Shown: positions 1 to 5,845, numbered from the stretch's first letter. The stretch: 6,183 nt of DNA from JBDRGC01 sp043818215 (GCA_043818215.1 JBDRGC010000222.1:1-6183), one strand, 5' to 3'. The notes: generated by a model from the sequence alone, not told the origin. A program made the numbers and translations.

Positions 1-113
1 TTTGCGTGAGGGCGGCGGGAGCGAGGAGGAGGGCGGACATGGAAATTTCGGGGAACAACTTTGGCAACACAAACGACAACTTGCTATTACACAACAGAAT
101 CAGGGGAGAGGCG
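1..113. other. Downstream flank with possible further SNF2-tail-like sequence
   Basis: No convincing gene is visible. Bases 21-48 resemble 2069-2093, which lies just upstream (in minus-strand sense) of the second SNF2 tail; both share the cores CGAGGAG, GACAT and GAAATTT with small gaps. Bases 1-20 are GC-rich and resemble the Pro/Ala-rich linker that precedes the helicase tail, so another tail copy may begin here and continue past the left edge. A minus-strand ATG at 38-40 stays open to the edge but has no ribosome binding site. The UPF0175 gene's usual toxin partner is not seen in these 113 bases. Confidence 0.3.
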
Positions 114-389
114 TTAAGAACGATCTTTTCCACGGGCATAGCGCAGTTCCTCTTCTAAAAGATCGGGGGTGTATTGAATAGCAGAGACATTATATCGGGC
201 CAGCAGGGTTAAAAAATCATACCGGGAAAGCCCCGCGATTTCGGCGGCTTTGTCCTGGCTGATCACCTCTGCTTCATACCATTTAACCGCGGCGGCATAT
301 TTCATTTCCTGAATAAATTCTGTCGGAGATTTGCGTAAGGCTGAAAACGCCGAGTTTGGCAACTCTATAGGGTAGGTCTTGACGTTCAT
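114..389 (-). CDS. UPF0175 family antitoxin-like protein
   Basis: A 91-residue protein of the UPF0175 family, small DNA-binding proteins that commonly act as the antitoxin beside a PIN-like (DUF3368-type) toxin. The N-terminus (residues 1-20) is a short strand followed by a helix (SALRKSPTEF). Residues 28-40 (YAAAVKWYEAEVI) and the helix-turn-helix at about 43-65 (QDKAAEIAGLSRYDFLTLLA) are typical of the family, and full length is normal for it. The ATG at 387-389 is preceded by AAAGGAG seven bases upstream, which supports this start. A toxin gene would normally overlap or directly follow; the 113 bases left in the window show no clear partner, so the gene may be orphaned. Family assignment is from recognised sequence pattern; antitoxin function is inferred. 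Confidence 0.85.
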   Translation of the reverse strand: MNVKTYPIELPNSAFSALRKSPTEFIQEMKYAAAVKWYEAEVISQDKAAEIAGLSRYDFLTLLARYNVSAIQYTPDLLEEELRYARGKDRS

Positions 390-454
390 ACATCGCTCCT
401 TTAATTTGACGATAGTTTACCTGTCCTTGAATTGTTTGTATAGCTACGTCGCCG

Positions 455-550
455 CTTCACCAGCGCGATTTATTCCGGCGTGAGGTCGTAGAGGGCATAG
501 ACGAGTTGGTTTATCTCCGCTTCCAGGGCGGAGGTATTTGCGGCGGGGCA
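455..550 (-). pseudogene. Remnant of a restriction-modification methyltransferase C-terminus, with internal stop
   Basis: Read on the minus strand directly after the RhuM stop and in the same frame, this stretch encodes TSALEAEINQLVYALYDLTP, then Glu, a TAA stop (470-472), then IALVK. This strongly resembles the closing residues of Eco57I/TaqI-like and type I/IIG methyltransferase proteins, which end in a (I/V)xxLVYxLYGLTxEEIALVE pattern. The TAA sits where the second Glu of LTPEE would be, one G-to-T change from a Glu codon. No upstream part of the gene is present, since the RhuM gene abuts it, so only a severed tail is left. Assignment rests on pattern recognition of about 28 residues. Confidence 0.6.
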
Positions 551-1594
551 TTATTCTTCATCCCCTTTTTGTTTCTGCTTTTTCGATTTTTCGATTTGCT
601 TTGTTTTATTGACCGCTTCCAGAAAATGTTGTTCCACCGGTGAGGGCGCATTGAGGCGTTGTTGGCGATGTTTTTCGTATTCGGAATGAGACTTTGCTAA
701 CGCATCTCTTTGGCTGACCTTGGCTGCATGGCTAAGGATGTCGCGATCGCTGATTTTGAGGAAGTCGTCCAGCTTGGCGATCCAATCGTGCATGTACATC
801 GGTTTGCGGTTGAGGGCTTGCAATTCGGCAAACTCGAGGTAGATGGTGACAATGCGGTTGAGCGTGTCTAGCTCCGCCTGGGTGAGATAATTTTTAGCAA
901 CCGACACATCCGCTTTGCGGACTTTCTCGCCGCTCCACGAAGTCAAGCCCATATTGGGTTGTTCAGCGTCGGCGCGCTGCGTAATAATTTCCGCCGCCGT
1001 GTGACCATGCGCCGCCCAGTGCATTTTATTCTGCACCACAGCAAAAAAGCGTCTTGATGATTCTGTATTCGGGTCATAATCAATGCTGGTGGCGTAAATG
1101 TCCAGCGCTTTGCGCCAAAACACCTTTTCCGATGAGCGAATATCGCGGATACGCGCCAGCAGTTCTTCGAAGTAGTTGCCCGGCCCCATTTGTTTCAGCC
1201 GCTCATCATCCATCACAAACCCTTTGATGATGTATTCGCGCAGATGGCGGGTTGCCCATTGGCGAAAGCGGGTGGCAACATGAGATTTGATCCGGTAGCC
1301 AACAGAGATGATCATATCGAGATTGTAATGATCGAGGGCGCGTGTAACCTGGCGTGCGCCTTCTGAGCGAACTGTCAAGATTTCCTTGACAGTTGCCTCT
1401 GGTATCAGTTCCCCTTCCTCATAGATGTTATGTATATGGAGACTGATATTTTGCTTGCTGGTTTGCAAGAGCGTTGCCAATTGCTGCTGCGTTAGCCACA
1501 CAGTTTCATCTTCAAGGCGAACTTCCAGCTTTGTTTGCCCATTTTCTGTTTGGTAGAGAATGATTTCACCGGTGGGTCGTTTTGATTTAGTCAT
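551..1594 (-). CDS. rhuM: RhuM family protein (virulence protein RhuM-like)
   Basis: A full-length RhuM-family protein of 347 residues, a usual length for the family. RhuM was named from a Salmonella pathogenicity island and is frequently found in restriction-modification and other defence islands; its biochemical role is not settled. Order of features: N-terminal strand (GEIILYQTENGQTKLEVRLE), helix-turn-helix-like region around residues 30-60 (WLTQQQLATLLQTSKQNISL), then the BRO/RhuM core around 93-135 (GYRIKSHVATRFRQWAT), then the conserved C-terminal block (HWAAHGHTAAEII, MGLTSWSGE, AKNYLTQAELDTLNRIV, FAELQA, MYMHDWIAKLDDFL). The tail is Lys/Gln-rich. The chosen ATG at 1592-1594 has AAGGA seven bases upstream; a TTG at 1607-1609 in frame is rejected because it overlaps that site. 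The gene is flanked on both sides by methyltransferase tail fragments, and its first 8 bases overlap the stop of one. Confidence 0.9.
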   Translation of the reverse strand: MTKSKRPTGEIILYQTENGQTKLEVRLEDETVWLTQQQLATLLQTSKQNISLHIHNIYEEGELIPEATVKEILTVRSEGARQVTRALDHYNLDMIISVGYRIKSHVATRFRQWATRHLREYIIKGFVMDDERLKQMGPGNYFEELLARIRDIRSSEKVFWRKALDIYATSIDYDPNTESSRRFFAVVQNKMHWAAHGHTAAEIITQRADAEQPNMGLTSWSGEKVRKADVSVAKNYLTQAELDTLNRIVTIYLEFAELQALNRKPMYMHDWIAKLDDFLKISDRDILSHAAKVSQRDALAKSHSEYEKHRQQRLNAPSPVEQHFLEAVNKTKQIEKSKKQKQKGDEE

Positions 1595-1649
1595 TTGTTG
1601 TTCCTTCAACTATAGCGATTTGTGCGGGCGTCAGGTAGTAGAGGTGAGT
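1587..1649 (-). pseudogene. Remnant of a methyltransferase C-terminus overlapping the RhuM start
   Basis: On the minus strand this piece reads ATHLYYLTPAQIAIVEGTTN-Asp-stop, with its TAA at 1587-1589 inside the first codons of RhuM (an ATGACTAA overlap). The LYxLTPxQIAIVEG pattern is the usual end of restriction-modification methyltransferases of the Eco57I/TaqI or type I kind. It differs at many bases from the similar fragment downstream of RhuM, so the two are homologous but not a recent duplication. Only about 20 residues are recognisable, and no catalytic motif of a methyltransferase is present anywhere in the window. Confidence 0.55.
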
Positions 1650-1654
1650 TGCAC

Positions 1655-1684
1655 TTAGCCCGCTTCCACAAGCGCAATTTCAAT
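1655..1684 (-). pseudogene. Very short methyltransferase-like tail (IEIALVEAG, stop)
   Basis: Ten codons on the minus strand read IEIALVEAG followed by TAA at 1655-1657. The ending resembles the EEIALVE-type close of restriction-modification methyltransferases. It is joined directly to the left end of a SNF2 tail fragment at 1681, so the two remnants form a chimeric junction. The piece is so short that chance resemblance is possible; it gains weight from the two clearer methyltransferase tails nearby. Confidence 0.35.
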
Positions 1685-1738
1685 GCCCACACGTCGGCGG
1701 CCATCGTTTCGCTGGTCTTCAGCGAGGGCGGGGTAGTT
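1681..1738 (-). pseudogene. Third, truncated copy of the SNF2 helicase 3' end
   Basis: Read on the minus strand this encodes EETTPPSLKTSETMAADVWA, matching DETAPPPSLKTGETMIADVRA near the C-terminus of the SNF2 gene in this window. Bases 1681-1734 match 3071-3124 at 45 of 54 positions by hand count, without gaps. The copy starts within a few bases of the stop codon (1742-1744) of the antitoxin-like gene and loses homology before the last 14 helicase residues, where a methyltransferase-like tail takes over. It is a severed gene end, not a gene. Confidence 0.75.
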
Positions 1739-1741
1739 TCC

Positions 1742-1954
1742 TCACCCAAGTTGCCGTGCCACATCGTCAAATGACTGTCCGCGTTCGCCTGCTACAACTA
1801 TTTCCTTTTGATGTAACAACCTGACACGAATGTTTTCTCTGATTTTGAAACCTCTGTCAGGATCGCTGAGGATTTCAAGCAGCTTTCGTTCAATCGTTGT
1901 GTCAATCATTTCCTCGAACTCTTCTTTTGTCATTTGTGCTATTGTTGTAGTCAT
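1742..1954 (-). CDS. Small antitoxin-like protein, orphan
   Basis: A small acidic protein of 70 residues from the preferred ATG at 1952-1954 (71 from the adjacent ATG at 1955-1957); AAGGAG ends five bases before the downstream ATG. Residues 8-30 (MTKEEFEEMIDTTIERKLLE) form a predicted helix, followed by LSDPDRGF, a second helical stretch, and the ending AGERGQSFDDVARQLG. The ERGxxxDDVxxxLG pattern is familiar from short antitoxin-type proteins encoded upstream of RelE/PIN-like toxins in Cyanobacteria and Chloroflexota. Such proteins often have a few more residues after LG; here a stop follows immediately and then a SNF2 tail fragment, where a toxin gene would be expected. Antitoxin function is inferred; no domain name can be assigned with confidence. 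Confidence 0.65.
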   Translation of the reverse strand: MTTTIAQMTKEEFEEMIDTTIERKLLEILSDPDRGFKIRENIRVRLLHQKEIVVAGERGQSFDDVARQLG

Positions 1955-1970
1955 CATATCTCCTTACGTA

Positions 1971-2063
1971 CTATAACCCTAATTCCACCACCTGCTGCTC
2001 GCCTAACTCGACCAGTGCCCGCACATCGGCAACCATCGTCTCGCCGGTTTCGAGGGAAGGCGA
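1971..2063 (-). pseudogene. Second copy of the SNF2 helicase 3' end
   Basis: The minus strand encodes PSLETGETMVADVRALVELG and then EQQVVELGL followed by TAG, aligning without gaps to the last 29 residues and stop of the SNF2 gene at 3029. Three residues differ (Lys/Glu, Ile/Val, Met/Leu), while the DNA matches at 70 of 80 positions (1971-2050 against 3029-3108, hand count). It is followed, 13 bases after the stop, by the antitoxin-like gene with its own ribosome binding site. The remainder of the helicase gene is absent; upstream of it lies the promoter and structured RNA region. Confidence 0.85.
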
Positions 2064-2091
2064 CTGGGACGAGGAGTCGGGACATCGAAAT

Positions 2092-2120
2092 TTGACAACC
2101 TGTATAGATTTTTGTATAAT
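2092..2120 (+). promoter_or_regulatory. Perfect consensus sigma70-type promoter
   Basis: TTGACA at 2092-2097 and TATAAT at 2115-2120 are both exact consensus hexamers separated by exactly 17 bases. Transcription would begin around 2126-2127. The promoter faces rightward, opposite to all neighbouring genes, and no credible protein-coding start follows; the next 80 bases fold into a compact structure with a T-tract. Confidence 0.85.
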
Positions 2121-2125
2121 GTAGT

Positions 2126-2206
2126 TGCCAGTGGACAAAACTCGACTCCATGTCGTGTGATTATCCGGTTACGATCGGTATAATCCTATATCCCTGGCAT
2201 TTTTTC
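2126..2206 (+). ncRNA. Candidate structured small RNA next to a DUF3800 gene
   Basis: The predicted transcript begins at the foot of a closing helix P1: TGCCAG (2126-2131), bulged T2132, then GGA (2133-2135), pairing with TCCCTGGCA (2191-2199). P1 encloses P2, CGAC/GTCG (2143-2146 with 2152-2155, loop TCCAT), and P3, GATTATCCG (2159-2167) with CGG, bulged T, ATAATC (2176-2185), 8-base loop. A run of six T (2200-2205), a C and three more T follow P1, as in an intrinsic terminator. Promoter, transcription start, fold and terminator are therefore mutually consistent. The RNA ends exactly at the stop codon of the convergent DUF3800 gene. Several structured RNA motifs associated with DUF3800 genes have been published from comparative genomics (the DUF3800 motif series); this may be one of them or a new one. 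A tRNA was considered and excluded. Function unknown. Confidence 0.7.
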
Positions 2207-2209
2207 TTT
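2191..2209 (+). terminator. Terminator formed by the 3' arm of P1 and a T-tract
   Basis: The 3' strand of the P1 helix (TCCCTGGCA, 2191-2199) runs straight into TTTTTTCTTT (2200-2209). This gives a stable GC-containing stem followed by a U-run on the plus-strand transcript. On the minus strand the same stem is not followed by T residues, so it would not serve to terminate DUF3800 transcription. Confidence 0.55.
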
Positions 2210-3025
2210 AACGAGGTTCTAAGGTCGCTGATGTTAGCGGCTTTTTTTGTGTGTAGTAGACGCCATACCTGTCCACGCGGTTGTCATCAATATCATGCAC
2301 CAGGCGGAACGCGGGCCAGAGGTACTTCACGTAACGATCCTCACCGCGTTCGTACAGGCGTTGCAAGGCCCACAAAAAATAGTCTATCGCTTGCAAGCCA
2401 GAATTTCTGAGAGGGGTGCTGATAGTAGTATTTATAGGAGCATTACTAGAAATTCCCCAAGTTTTTTCAAAATTCTTCCGGGCCATTTCCAGAGCAGTGT
2501 ACAAAGCAGCTGTTCTATCAGATTGGCCGCGCTTCGCAAAGTAAATGTTGTACCCAGAGTCCTTGTGTAATCGGTCTTTGAACAACCGTCGTGTTAAGTA
2601 ATCGTACAACTCATTGGAATTGTACCGATAAGATGGGGATCGTTGATTTCGCTGCTGAACGTATTGCAACACCCGGCGTTTATCAGCAACAATAGCAAAA
2701 CAGCGCAGATCGTTGAAGCTTCGTAAGAGCGTAAAAACCTCCCGGCGAATTTCGGGAAGGTCGTTCTTAGCATGAAAAGGTGGGCCGTTTTCTTGACTTC
2801 TAGCTGCATGGATGGCACGCCATCGAAGTACGGGTCGGCCAACAATTTGGCGCGCAGGTTCTCTAAATCCTGTGACAGTCGTTCTGGATTGGGAATGTCC
2901 AAAAGCCCGAGGATAAAGAAACGTGAACAACCTGGCTTGCCAATGATCACCCGCCCCCTGCGGGAAAACAAAGTTCCGTCGCCGGCTTCGTCTACAAAAT
3001 AATTTCTCACAGGTGCGGGTTTCAT
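2208..3025 (-). pseudogene. DUF3800 domain protein gene, broken by a -1 frameshift
   Basis: Together the two frames encode a protein of about 272 residues of the DUF3800 family, whose members have the hallmark N-terminal D-E-x-G-D motif, here YFVDEAGD at residues 9-16. The family is often described as RNase H-like and is seen in mobile and defence contexts; its activity is not established. The first frame runs from the ATG at 3023-3025 to Lys-Thr-Ala-His-Leu-Phe; the homology then continues in the second frame as HAKNDLPEIRREVFTLLRSF, IVADKRR, and the conserved late block LQAIDYFLWALQRLYERGED, ending at 2208. One extra A in the A4 run at 2775-2778 (plus strand) would restore a single frame. 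The start lies 3 bases after the SNF2 stop, implying translational coupling. The shift could be a sequencing error in a homopolymer or a real inactivation. Confidence 0.85.
2226..2248 (+). terminator. Weak second terminator-like hairpin inside the DUF3800 3' end
   Basis: CGCT (2226-2229) and AGCG (2236-2239) pair around a six-base loop and are followed by a run of seven T (2242-2248). The stem is only four base pairs plus one possible wobble. It may back up termination of the small RNA just upstream, or simply be the Lys-rich coding sequence of the DUF3800 C-terminus read in antisense. Confidence 0.25.
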
Positions 3026-3028
3026 CGC

Positions 3029-5845
3029 CTACAACCCCATCTCCACTACCTGCTGCTCGCCCAACTCGACCAATGCCCGCACGTCTGCAATCATCGTCTC
3101 GCCGGTTTTCAGCGAGGGCGGGGGCGCGGTCTCATCTTCGGCGGGAAGGGCGGTCAGCTCGCGGACGCGGGCGAGGCGCAGGGACAGATCGTCGGGCAAG
3201 TGATTCTTCTCCACGAGTGCGGCGTGAATCAGCCGTGGGGAGGGCAGGTCGGCGGAGGGATCGCGGTCTTTGTGGAGCGCCAGCAGAGATGAGAGTCCCC
3301 AGCCCAGGCTTTCACGGATGGGGCGCAGCATTTCTTCGGGGAAGCCGCCTTGCAGCACCACTTCGGCCAGCGCCAGCCGCTTGCTGGCAAAGGCCAGCCC
3401 CTCGCTGGCCCTCTTACGCCGGGCTTCGATGAATTCGCGTCCGCTGGGGCCGGCCGGGGAGGGCATGGCCGCGGCGCGGTAGACTTCCGCTTCGGCAGCG
3501 GCGGGCGCGGGCGGCAGGAAAGCTGTCAACGCCCGGTAGCCTTCCTGCTCCATCAGGTGCAGGGCGGGTGCAGACAGGGTGAAGTATTCGGCCAGCAGGG
3601 ATTCGACCTGGGGGCGGAGTTCGGCGGGCGCACTGTCCACCACTACGAGAATCCCCTCGCCCACGGGCGCTTTTCGCACCAGCAGCACGCCTCCGGGTAC
3701 CTGGGCCAGCAGCAAATCGGCAAAGCCTTTGATGGTCGGTTTGGGTGCTCTTTCTTCTACTTCGGTGGGGGTCAGCTCCAATTTCACTGCGACAGGTTTC
3801 TTCAGCATTTCGCCGAGTTGCTGCAACAGGCCTTGACCAGTGTCGGCGAATTTGATGGCGGTGGGGGCTTCGTCGCCTCCAAAAACGCCGGCGAAAACGC
3901 TGCGTTTGGCCGCCAACGTGTCGAGCATACGCTCCTCTATGGTGCCCCGGGCGATCAGGTTGATGACTTGCACAGATGAGGGCTGCCCGTGACGGTGGGC
4001 GCGGGCAATGCGCTGCTCTAGCACGGCGGGGTTCCAGGGCAAGTCCAGGTTGACCACCAGGCTGGCAGCCTGCAAGTTCAGCCCCACGCCCCCGGCATCG
4101 GTAGAGAGGAAAACCCGGCAATCAGCGTCATCGAAAAAGCGTTCGATCAGTGCGCCGCGTTTTTTGGTGGGCACGTCTCCGGTGAGTTTGACATAATCCA
4201 GCCCAATGCGCTGGAGCACCGGCTCGGTGAGGGCCAGCATCCCCGACCATTGGCTGAAGACCACGGCTTTGTGCCCGTTGCCGGCGATCTCGTCATTCAT
4301 TATGTGGCGAAACTCGCGCAGTTTGGGGGCTGTTTTCTCGTAGTCTTTGGGAAGGATTTCTTTGTCGTGCAGGGCCAGTGCGTTGCAGATGATGCGCATC
4401 TTGACCAGGCCCATCATCAGGCGTTTGCTCTCTTGGGGGGTGAGCGGCCGCCGCATGGAGATGGATACCAACCGGGCGACCATTTCTTTGAATTCGTCGT
4501 AGGCGCTCCATTGGGGGGCGGTCATCTCGACGAAGAAATTGTTGTCTGTGCGGTCGGGCAGGTCTGTCAGCACTTCGTCGCGGGTGCGGCGCAGGGAGTA
4601 GGGGGCAATCAGGGTGCGCAATTCGTCCAGGTTTTGGTAGCCCAGCACTTTGTAACCGCCGTGGTCTTTTTTCTCCAAGTCGTAGAAGCGGTCGTTGAAA
4701 TGCCACAGCGGGCCGAGGATGCGCGGGTCGAGGAACTGCATAATGCTGTAGAGTTCGTCGATGCGGTTTTCGAGCGGGGTGCCGGTCAGCACGAAGGCGT
4801 AGCGGCTGCGCAGGCGTTTGACCATTTGGGCGGTCTTGGTGCGCCAATTCTTGATGCGCTGGGCCTCGTCGAGGATGATCAAGTCGAAGCGGATGTTGAG
4901 CAGTTCTTCGTCGTCGAAGCGTACCAGCTCGTAGTTGACGATTTTGAAGAAGGAGTTGTCGAGGTAGAGACCGCGTCTGGCCTTTTTATGGCCTTCGATG
5001 ACGGTGACGGACAGGGATGTAAATCGCCGGATTTCGCGCGCCCACTGATGCTTGAGCGAGGCCGGGCAGACGATCAGCACACGGCGTATATCACGCAGGT
5101 CTTTGAGCATGGCTGAGGCGGCGATGGCCTGCACGGTCTTGCCCAGGCCCATGTCGTCGGCCAGCATAGCGCGGCGGCCAAAGACCAGGTGCATGGCTCC
5201 CTCTTCCTGATAGGGGTACAGGCGGGTGGAGAGCACATCGAAAGAGCGGTTGCCGCGCTTGACCTGCTCGAGGAACCATTCTTTCTGACACTGGACTGCC
5301 TCGCGGTCTTGCAGCAAATCGAGGTGTTCGCGCACCGCCTCGCCCAGAGTCACCAGCGAGCGGTCGCGGGGGGGCAGCGTTGCGAGTGCAGCGGATAGGG
5401 CCGGCAGGGCTTGCAGCGGAGAGCCAATCAGCACGCCGGAGGGGTCGAAGTAGCGGGTGAGCAGTTCCTGCACCGCGGTGCGTTTGGGGAACGGCAACTC
5501 GACGCGCACAGTTACATCCACGCCGTGGTGCAGGTAGATTTTCGTGCCGCGGGGACGTTCTTTCGCCAACTCGTCCAGCCGGTCGGCGTACTCTTCCCGC
5601 AGGTGAATCAGCACGCTTTCGATATGCTTGCAGGTGCCGATCAGGTTGGATTTGTAGTCCGGGCAGGTGCAGGTGTTGTGCAACTCGTCCAGAGAGCGAA
5701 TCTCCACCCGGTAGGATCGCCCGGACACAGAGGAGACTTCGAACAGACTATAGAGCGGGTGGTTGCCTTTGTTGACGACTTTGGTTATTTCTTCGATCGC
5801 TCGTTTTCGGCGGCGCTCGACCTGGACGTTGATATCTGTGGGCAT
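3029..5845 (-). CDS. SWIM zinc-finger SNF2-family helicase/ATPase
   Basis: A 938-residue Swi2/Snf2-type DNA translocase. An N-terminal SWIM zinc finger is seen as C59-x-C61 and C72-x-H74 (TCTCPDY, GTCKH). The helicase core follows: motif I DDMGLGKT (230-237), motif II DEAQ (326-329), motif III LTGTPLEN (353-360), motif IV VVFSQW (528-533), motif V STDAGGVGLNLQ (581-592) and motif VI QRIARAHRHGQ (611-621). All catalytic motifs are intact. Residues about 680-938 form a C-terminal region that I cannot assign, with a Pro/Ala-rich linker and a helical tail ending VELGEQQVVEMGL. Such proteins remodel protein-DNA complexes and occur both as housekeeping factors and in phage-defence loci. Start: the ATG at 5843-5845 has GGAGA six bases upstream and lies downstream of a consensus -10 box; an in-frame ATG at 5914 lies in an inverted repeat, has no binding site and precedes the likely transcription start. 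Confidence 0.93.
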   Translation of the reverse strand: MPTDINVQVERRRKRAIEEITKVVNKGNHPLYSLFEVSSVSGRSYRVEIRSLDELHNTCTCPDYKSNLIGTCKHIESVLIHLREEYADRLDELAKERPRGTKIYLHHGVDVTVRVELPFPKRTAVQELLTRYFDPSGVLIGSPLQALPALSAALATLPPRDRSLVTLGEAVREHLDLLQDREAVQCQKEWFLEQVKRGNRSFDVLSTRLYPYQEEGAMHLVFGRRAMLADDMGLGKTVQAIAASAMLKDLRDIRRVLIVCPASLKHQWAREIRRFTSLSVTVIEGHKKARRGLYLDNSFFKIVNYELVRFDDEELLNIRFDLIILDEAQRIKNWRTKTAQMVKRLRSRYAFVLTGTPLENRIDELYSIMQFLDPRILGPLWHFNDRFYDLEKKDHGGYKVLGYQNLDELRTLIAPYSLRRTRDEVLTDLPDRTDNNFFVEMTAPQWSAYDEFKEMVARLVSISMRRPLTPQESKRLMMGLVKMRIICNALALHDKEILPKDYEKTAPKLREFRHIMNDEIAGNGHKAVVFSQWSGMLALTEPVLQRIGLDYVKLTGDVPTKKRGALIERFFDDADCRVFLSTDAGGVGLNLQAASLVVNLDLPWNPAVLEQRIARAHRHGQPSSVQVINLIARGTIEERMLDTLAAKRSVFAGVFGGDEAPTAIKFADTGQGLLQQLGEMLKKPVAVKLELTPTEVEERAPKPTIKGFADLLLAQVPGGVLLVRKAPVGEGILVVVDSAPAELRPQVESLLAEYFTLSAPALHLMEQEGYRALTAFLPPAPAAAEAEVYRAAAMPSPAGPSGREFIEARRKRASEGLAFASKRLALAEVVLQGGFPEEMLRPIRESLGWGLSSLLALHKDRDPSADLPSPRLIHAALVEKNHLPDDLSLRLARVRELTALPAEDETAPPPSLKTGETMIADVRALVELGEQQVVEMGL

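Noticed and set aside
39..158. Short plus-strand frame starting at 39
   Set aside because: GGAGGAGGGC before the ATG looks like a binding site but is better explained as GC-rich linker DNA; the 40-residue product overlaps the UPF0175 3' end in antisense and has no recognisable pattern.
1954..2151. Minus-strand 65-residue open frame
   Set aside because: It reads the SNF2 tail copy in the wrong frame and runs antisense through the promoter and RNA region; no ribosome binding site.
2126..2199. tRNA gene
   Set aside because: Length and closed ends suggested a tRNA, but there is no T-arm with TTC loop, no D-arm, no anticodon stem in register, and the acceptor-like helix needs a bulge.
2150..2410. 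Plus-strand 86-residue open frame downstream of the perfect promoter
   Set aside because: Its ATG lies in the P2 hairpin with no ribosome binding site, and most of it is antisense to conserved DUF3800 coding sequence; the composition is not protein-like.
3350..3979. Plus- and minus-strand alternative frames over the SNF2 C-terminal part, including 3414-4121
   Set aside because: All are alternative readings of GC-rich helicase coding sequence; the Arg/Pro/Gly-rich products have no recognisable family and the helicase frame is continuous.
4250..5116. Long plus-strand open frame of 288 residues
   Set aside because: It is an antisense shadow of the conserved SNF2 core, rich in Val/Gln/His repeats typical of reverse-frame reading, with no start signal.
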